From the NCBI GenBank assembly GCA_040357565.1, contig JBDODJ010000148.1: DNA of 26,365 nucleotides. One strand, given 5' to 3'. A program made the position numbers and the translations under genes. Below the pieces are notes generated by a model. It was not told the origin of the DNA, ran no database searches, and worked only from the letters and a program-made list of their open reading frames with translations. Source of the DNA: Cercozoa sp. M6MM (lineage: Eukaryota; Endomyxa: Ascetosporea). Positions 22,122 through 26,365 of the stretch are shown here, one piece after another (positions within the stretch are counted from its first letter, which is position 1; each line of letters begins with the position of its first letter).

Positions 22122-23494
22122 TGTGTGTGTGGTGTGTGTGTGTGTGTGAGTCAAGGAGGTGTACAAAAACAGACTGCCGAGGAGTTCGAGCGCAAGCACC
22201 CGCCGCTGAGTGCTGATGCTGTACAGGCGGAAGAGTCCGCCACCGTCGAGCCTGACAAAGAGAAGAAGCAGCAGGAGCAAGAGCACTCGCACGAAGAGTC
22301 GGAGGAGAACGAAGAGGAAAAGCAAGAGCAAGTCGACGAGACACCCAAGGTGGGAACGCCCAAGACCGTCTCGTTTGCTGCTGCAGTTGCTGCTGCCAAG
22401 CCTGCGTACCGTGCCCTTTTCATTGCCTACCCATACCAAGAGTCTGTATGTATATATACCTAAGGTATGTGCAATATGCTTAGCAAGGAGGAAGAAGACG
22501 ACGGCTTCATGGAGGTGAAGCGACGGCGCCGCGGCCGACGACGAAAGCAGCACGAGCGCGGCAGCCTGCGCGCCGCATGGGAGCGTGCTTTTGAGCAGGG
22601 CGACTGGGTCGGCACCGGTGCCGATGACGACAACAACAAGGCCTCGACCCCGGAGTCGCCGGTACCTTTGCGCCTTCCCCCTTATGTTGTAGCCGTTATA
22701 ACCCTATCCCCCATAGGACACACCTGCACCAACACCGGCCTCGGAGTCGGTCAGTGGGGATAGCAAGGCGCCCAACTCTGGCTCTGGTCCTCGCGAGGAA
22801 GTGTCGACGATTGCGTGTGTCACGACGGATTACTCGATGCAAAACGTGATGCTGCAGATGGGCCTGCGACTGCTGGCCGTGAGTGGACGCACCATCCGGC
22901 AAGTCAAGCAGTGGGTTCAGCGCTGCTACGCATGCCTGCGCTTCACCACCACGGACGCCAACCGACGCTTCTGCGGCAAGTGCGGCTCACCGACACTCGT
23001 GCGCGCCTGTGTCGTTGTCGACAAGCGGGTACATATGTCCCTTGTGAGCCTACTTACGCACTACACGCCCTACCTTGCTTGTGGTGGACAGGGCCAGGTG
23101 CACTACCGCATGCCGACGGCGCAGTTGGAATCCCGACGAGGCAAGAAGTTCTCGATTCCGGCACCTGTGTCGGGCAAGCAAGCCGCCCTCAAGAACTTCA
23201 TTCTCCGCGAGGACGATTGGAAGGAGGCACAGCGACGTGCGCGCCGCCAGGGAAAGGTACCCACGGTCTTTGTTTTTGCGCTTTCTTTTGTGTTTTCCTG
23301 TCCTCCTCGCGTTTTACCCTTGTACGCAGTCCCGCCACACGTCGACACACCACTCGGCCTCGGACGCCATGGCCATGGAGTTCGGCCTACGTCCGGTTCC
23401 GCAGATGCGCGTGCGCACTGTCATCGGCGCCGGCTCAAGGAATCCCAACAAGGCGCAGATCAAGCGCAAGGGCCGCAACCGTCGTCGCAAGTAA
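21322..23494 (+). CDS. NOB1: NOB1, PIN-domain endonuclease of 18S rRNA maturation
   Basis: NOB1 cuts the 3' end of 20S pre-rRNA to make mature 18S rRNA in late cytoplasmic pre-40S particles. Exons: 21322-21652, 21712-21809, 21866-21949, 22173-22405, 22484-22661, 22717-23028, 23092-23256, 23330-23494, giving 521 residues with every junction in phase. The PIN domain spans about 12-110 with the acidic residues Asp19 (VVLDTAVFL), Glu48 (GVVSEVRDE) and Asp95 (LSAVDLGVLALAHEFEL). An acidic Glu/Lys/Gln linker follows (about 200-250). The conserved CVTTDYSMQNVMLQMGLRLL is at about 342-361, and the zinc ribbon is at about 378-397 (CYAC and FCGKC). The tail is basic and Asn/Arg-rich (RNPNKAQIKRKGRNRRRK), as in the family. 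It is longer than human NOB1 (412), mostly in the linker. The intron at 21950-22172 holds a GT repeat with an assembly gap. Six of seven donors begin GTAC. Confidence 0.96.
21977..22149 (+). repeat. (GT)n microsatellite in NOB1 intron 3, with gap
   Basis: Nearly pure GT dinucleotide fills most of the 223-base intron (21950-22172), interrupted by ten N and by two GG steps near 22115 and 22131. The repeat is UG in the NOB1 RNA. The exon on each side joins in phase without it, so the repeat is intronic. Confidence 0.95.
22058..22067. other. Assembly gap (10 N)
   Basis: Ten unknown bases in the middle of the GT repeat. The round number suggests a placeholder, so the true repeat length is unknown. 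Confidence 0.99.
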
Positions 23495-24089
23495 ATTTTA
23501 CCGGCGAGAGACTCTGTCGAATGCTACGCTGCGGCTGTTGCCGTGGCAACTGCACGATCGGAAGACGTCGAGCATGCGACATACGATACGGCTTGAAATT
23601 TTAGACACGTATGTCAATTCTCAGCCAAGCCTACCTAGACGAGGATTCATTTAACGCAAGTCCTCCCCTAGATTCCCCAAGTTAGTTCGGTAGCGTAGAG
23701 TCGAGTGACTGACAAGAAACGGAATCGCCCTCAGTCCGTGCTCTAGGATAAACAGAGCTCGATCGACGGTAGAATCATAGAAGCAACGGATCGAGAAGAG
23801 AATGCGGCCTACAAGAGACACCGAAGAATTCATACAACTGAAACATGACAAAAACAAACTGAGAGGAAACTGAGGATCTTTGTACGGAGGTGGCAAGAGC
23901 GTGGCTCGTTGCATGTCTCGAGTCACAGCACCCATATCACTTCTCAGCGATTTAGTGCCTTGCACTAGAAAAACAGTGTTAGGATTTAGCGGGCTGACAT
24001 GTACAAGCAAGGTACAGACAGCTAGAAGCTCGGACAGGCGCATCCATTCGCGACACTCGTTGTGCACAGGCTGCGCTCGAACAACATAA
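23495..24089. other. Intergenic, NOB1 and THADA-like 3' flanks
   Basis: Between the convergent stops of NOB1 and the THADA-like gene. A minus-strand frame is open from 24172 down to 23651 and its first part (PVHNECREWMRLSELLAVC) looks coding. It may therefore hold an alternative or true last exon of the THADA-like gene. The remainder of that frame is hydrophobic and unconvincing. Confidence 0.45.
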
Positions 24090-26304
24090 TCAAAAGCACA
24101 GGTGAAAATCCATGATATGTACCGGTAGGAACATGACAAAATCAGGGTGTGACGCGTCACACCTACAAGCAAAACACTTGTAGGATTGAAACATCAACAA
24201 ACGTAAATAGAATGACCACAGATCGCCACGCAGTTTCGCAAGTGCTTGTGCACTCGCATAAGACAGGCGCGCCTCAGCGGCCCAGTTGCGCAGCTTTTCC
24301 ATATCTATCAATCAATACCATAAAATACAGCCACCTCCATGTTCACAAGGGGACAAAACTGAGATGCCTACCTTGGACGGGCTGCGAAGTGAGCAGTTGC
24401 ACCAGTTGCGTAGCAGCCACGCGCGGTAGCAGCGGCACGCCCTGACTGCCCTGCGGCACGCAGGCAAAGGCGTGTGCAGCAATACGTCGCACCGAGGGTT
24501 CTGCGCATGCGGCAACAGGTCTCCACATCAGTCAGTCAAAACCAATCGGCAAAGAAACAGTAACACAAACCTTCATCGAGCAGCAGGAGCAGCAACGAAG
24601 CGGCCGAGTCAGCGCACAGAGGCACTCGTTTAACACACTCTGTCACAGCGTAGGCGGCCGCATCCCTGTCCGCACAGATACGTTGCTCACACACACACAC
24701 ACAAACAACAAACACACACAACACAGGTGTACAGGAAGAGAACGAGTACCGAACGTCAAAGTGCACACCGTTCTTCCACTCTACAGTGGCGAGCACGTGC
24801 TGCATGAGGGCACGCCAGGCCGCGTCCATGTCAGTGTCGTCGTTGCTGGCATCGGTGGCCACACCAAGGGTACGCGCCCACAGACGCAGTACGGCTGCCT
24901 GGGCACCGGTACTGCCGCACAATGGAAGAACGCTGGTGCACTGTGCGCCCACCTGAACTGCCACCTCGCTGCTCACTGCGTGTCTACACCGACCACACAC
25001 ACGACACACGACGTGCCGCACAATCTACGACAGAATAGAGCCCGTTCACAGGACCCATTTTACCGGAACAAGAGTAGCAGAGCTTCGGCGCAGATTTGCA
25101 CCTCCTATCGCAGGCAAACATAGTTGACAATTTCAACATCCACACGGAAGGAGGACTGTATACCTGTGCATCGGAACACACGGCGAGGTGCAGACCGAGC
25201 AACGCCACAAGCGTGCTGTGGCTGTCCTGTCTCGTATACTGCTGTCGCAGTGTGCGCAGAGTCTCCACACGCACCACACGTGCCTGTGCAGAGGATAAGG
25301 ACAGAGTGAGACTGCAACACACCGAGTCTAAGTCGGCAGTACCTTGTGCGACAAAAGCTGTGCCACAGCAGTCGGTGTCACGGCACTCGCCTGCGATAGC
25401 AGCAGACGCACGGCGTGCCGCAGCATGACGTCGATTCCCAGGTCTCGGAAACCGTCCTGTGACCAGTCATAACGCACACACACACACATACGCACACACG
25501 CACAGGCAGGGGAGGTACCAGATTGCCTCGCACAAAAATGCTGTACTTGACTGCCTCGGCGTCCTGTGCGACAGGTGCGTATTGGAGAGGGGTAAGTGAT
25601 ACAGATAGGTGTGGGTACAAAAGGCAGGCCGAGACGACGCAGAAGACGGTAGAAGAGAGCCACAACGAGTGCACTGTAGTGACGGTGCAGTGCCGCAGCC
25701 ACCGTAGTAATCGCAGCAGCGATCGAACCATCAACATCATCGGTAGACTCAGTAGCCTCGGCATCGTCAGTGTCCGTGGTCACCGGCGTCGCCAGCTGCA
25801 GACACTGCGCCAGCACGCCATGCACCTCGTTGGCGCTCTGGTCTGAGCTCGCAGTTTAATTCGTACCACAGACACACAGAAACAGACACAGACACACAAA
25901 GTTACCCAGCACTGTCGATACCAGCTGCAGCTGTTGCAACAGCACCGTCTTGCGCGTGCTCGGTGGCACTACACACACGTGCGTACATATATACACACAC
26001 TCATGCACATGCGAGGAACGGACACACCGATGCTGAGAAGTGCGCGCGCTGCCATCGATCGAATCGCGCTACAGCAGGGGTGAAGGGGGTAAGGAGAATA
26101 TAGGGAACCAATGTTAAAGAAGTGTACATGTGCTTGTGGGCAGCACAACGCAGCACGAGCGGTCGGAACGGCGCAAGCACATCCTCTTGTTGCTATTGAA
26201 AGATATGCTCGGTCTGTATAACTAACAGGCTTAACAGGCATACCAGAGTATCACGCAAGGCAGTGCGCATGCGCTGAAGCATCAGCAGCACCGGGAACAA
26301 GGCA
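24090..26304 (-). CDS. THADA/TRM732-like HEAT-repeat protein, C-terminal part; 5' end off window
   Basis: THADA (yeast Trm732) partners FTSJ1/Trm7 for 2'-O-methylation of residue 32 in the tRNA anticodon loop. Exons in phase: 26244-26304, 26128-26192, 26028-26068, 25906-25968, 25619-25842, 25519-25563, 25343-25456, 25164-25283, 25064-25104, 24750-24983, 24571-24665, 24372-24500, 24090-24304. The block FPVLLMLQRM, LAPFRPLVLRCA, IRSMAARALLSIG followed by NEVHGVLAQCLQLA matches, from memory, the THADA region LAPFIPFIIRC, SREMAARALV, IHGTLLQVFHLL. The rest is leucine-rich paired helices typical of HEAT repeats (VRVETLRTLRQQY, AVLRLWARTLGV, EPSVRRIAAHAFACV). An Asp/Thr-rich insert lies in exon 5 (TPVTTDTDDAEATE). 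The N-terminal half with the DUF2428 core would lie to the right of the window. The last exon is uncertain: the stop at 24090 follows a Cys-rich stretch, and a short intron near 24163-24202 could switch to the open frame below. Confidence 0.8.
24687..24723. repeat. CA-rich repeat in THADA-like intron
   Basis: A (CA)n and CAAACA-type run in the intron at 24666-24749. It is UG-rich in the sense RNA of the leftward gene. It splits between the exons encoding DVR and DAAAYAVTECVK and is not coding. Confidence 0.85.
25472..25507. repeat. CA-rich repeat in THADA-like intron
   Basis: CA dinucleotide with occasional TA and CG steps in the intron at 25457-25518. It is UG-rich in the sense RNA, directly upstream of a CACAG acceptor in sense orientation. 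Confidence 0.85.
25866..25902. repeat. ACAGAC-type repeat in THADA-like intron
   Basis: Imperfect CAGACA repeats in the intron at 25843-25905, beginning almost at the donor. They are UGUC-rich in the sense RNA. Confidence 0.8.
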
Positions 26305-26307
26305 CTG

Positions 26308-26365
26308 CACACAGACATACAGACACAGATACACAGACACAGACACAGATACACAGACACAGACA
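26308..26365. repeat. CAGACA/CAGATA repeat at the right edge
   Basis: Imperfect CAGACACAGATACA repeats run to the end of the window, upstream (sense) of the acceptor at 26305-26306. This is an intron of the THADA-like gene, again UG-rich in the RNA, and it continues past the edge. Confidence 0.85.

Noticed and set aside
21980-22150. Cys-Val and His-Thr frames across the GT repeat
   Set aside because: The flanking NOB1 exons join in phase without the repeat and match the family, so the repeat is intronic.

Overview
The window is nuclear DNA from an intron-rich eukaryote, most likely a unicellular protist with a compact genome. Every well-supported gene is cut by many GT-AG introns, mostly 50-100 bases long. 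Genes lie on both strands with gaps of about 50-800 bases. The products are eukaryote-specific: ARP2, cytosolic-type TyrRS with an EMAPII-like tail, an ankyrin-DHHC palmitoyltransferase, NOB1 and THADA/TRM732. I cannot place the organism in a lineage from this sequence. I see no mobile element, virus-derived element, rRNA, tRNA or CRISPR array.

Layout, left to right. A (TG)n intron tail and ARP2 (+, first exon off the left edge) come first. They converge on a leftward block of three genes: TyrRS (2167-5125), ankyrin-DHHC acyltransferase (5297-8174) and an unrecognised 773-residue protein (8445-11030). A divergent promoter region then leads to a rightward gene for an acidic, C-terminally membrane-anchored protein (11558-12602). 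Next come a tentative leftward small membrane protein (13146-13620), a rightward 183-residue signal-anchored protein (13901-14947), and a rightward type I-like membrane protein with two EF-hands and a coding (CA)54 tract (15742-17627). After these lie a leftward Gln-rich protein (17980-19565), two small tentative divergent genes (20086-20541 and 20591-21170), NOB1 (+, 21322-23494), and the 3' part of a THADA/TRM732-like gene running leftward from beyond the right edge (24090-26304).

Functionally this is a housekeeping neighbourhood, not an operon. TyrRS, TRM732 and NOB1 serve tRNA charging, tRNA modification and 18S rRNA maturation; ARP2 serves branched-actin nucleation; the DHHC enzyme serves protein S-acylation. 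Exon models were built by matching reading phase across each GT-AG intron. For ARP2, TyrRS, DHHC, NOB1 and THADA every junction keeps phase and the joined protein follows the family.

The most unusual observations are: a 108-base CA dinucleotide tract that appears to be translated as (His-Thr)18; an ankyrin-DHHC enzyme that keeps its catalytic cysteine and first zinc site but has lost three ligands of the second; introns with runs of 8-13 C and a recurring TTACC(C) motif; many GTAC 5' splice sites in place of GTAAGT/GTGAGT; and intronic UG-rich repeats that always lie UG-sense in the RNA.
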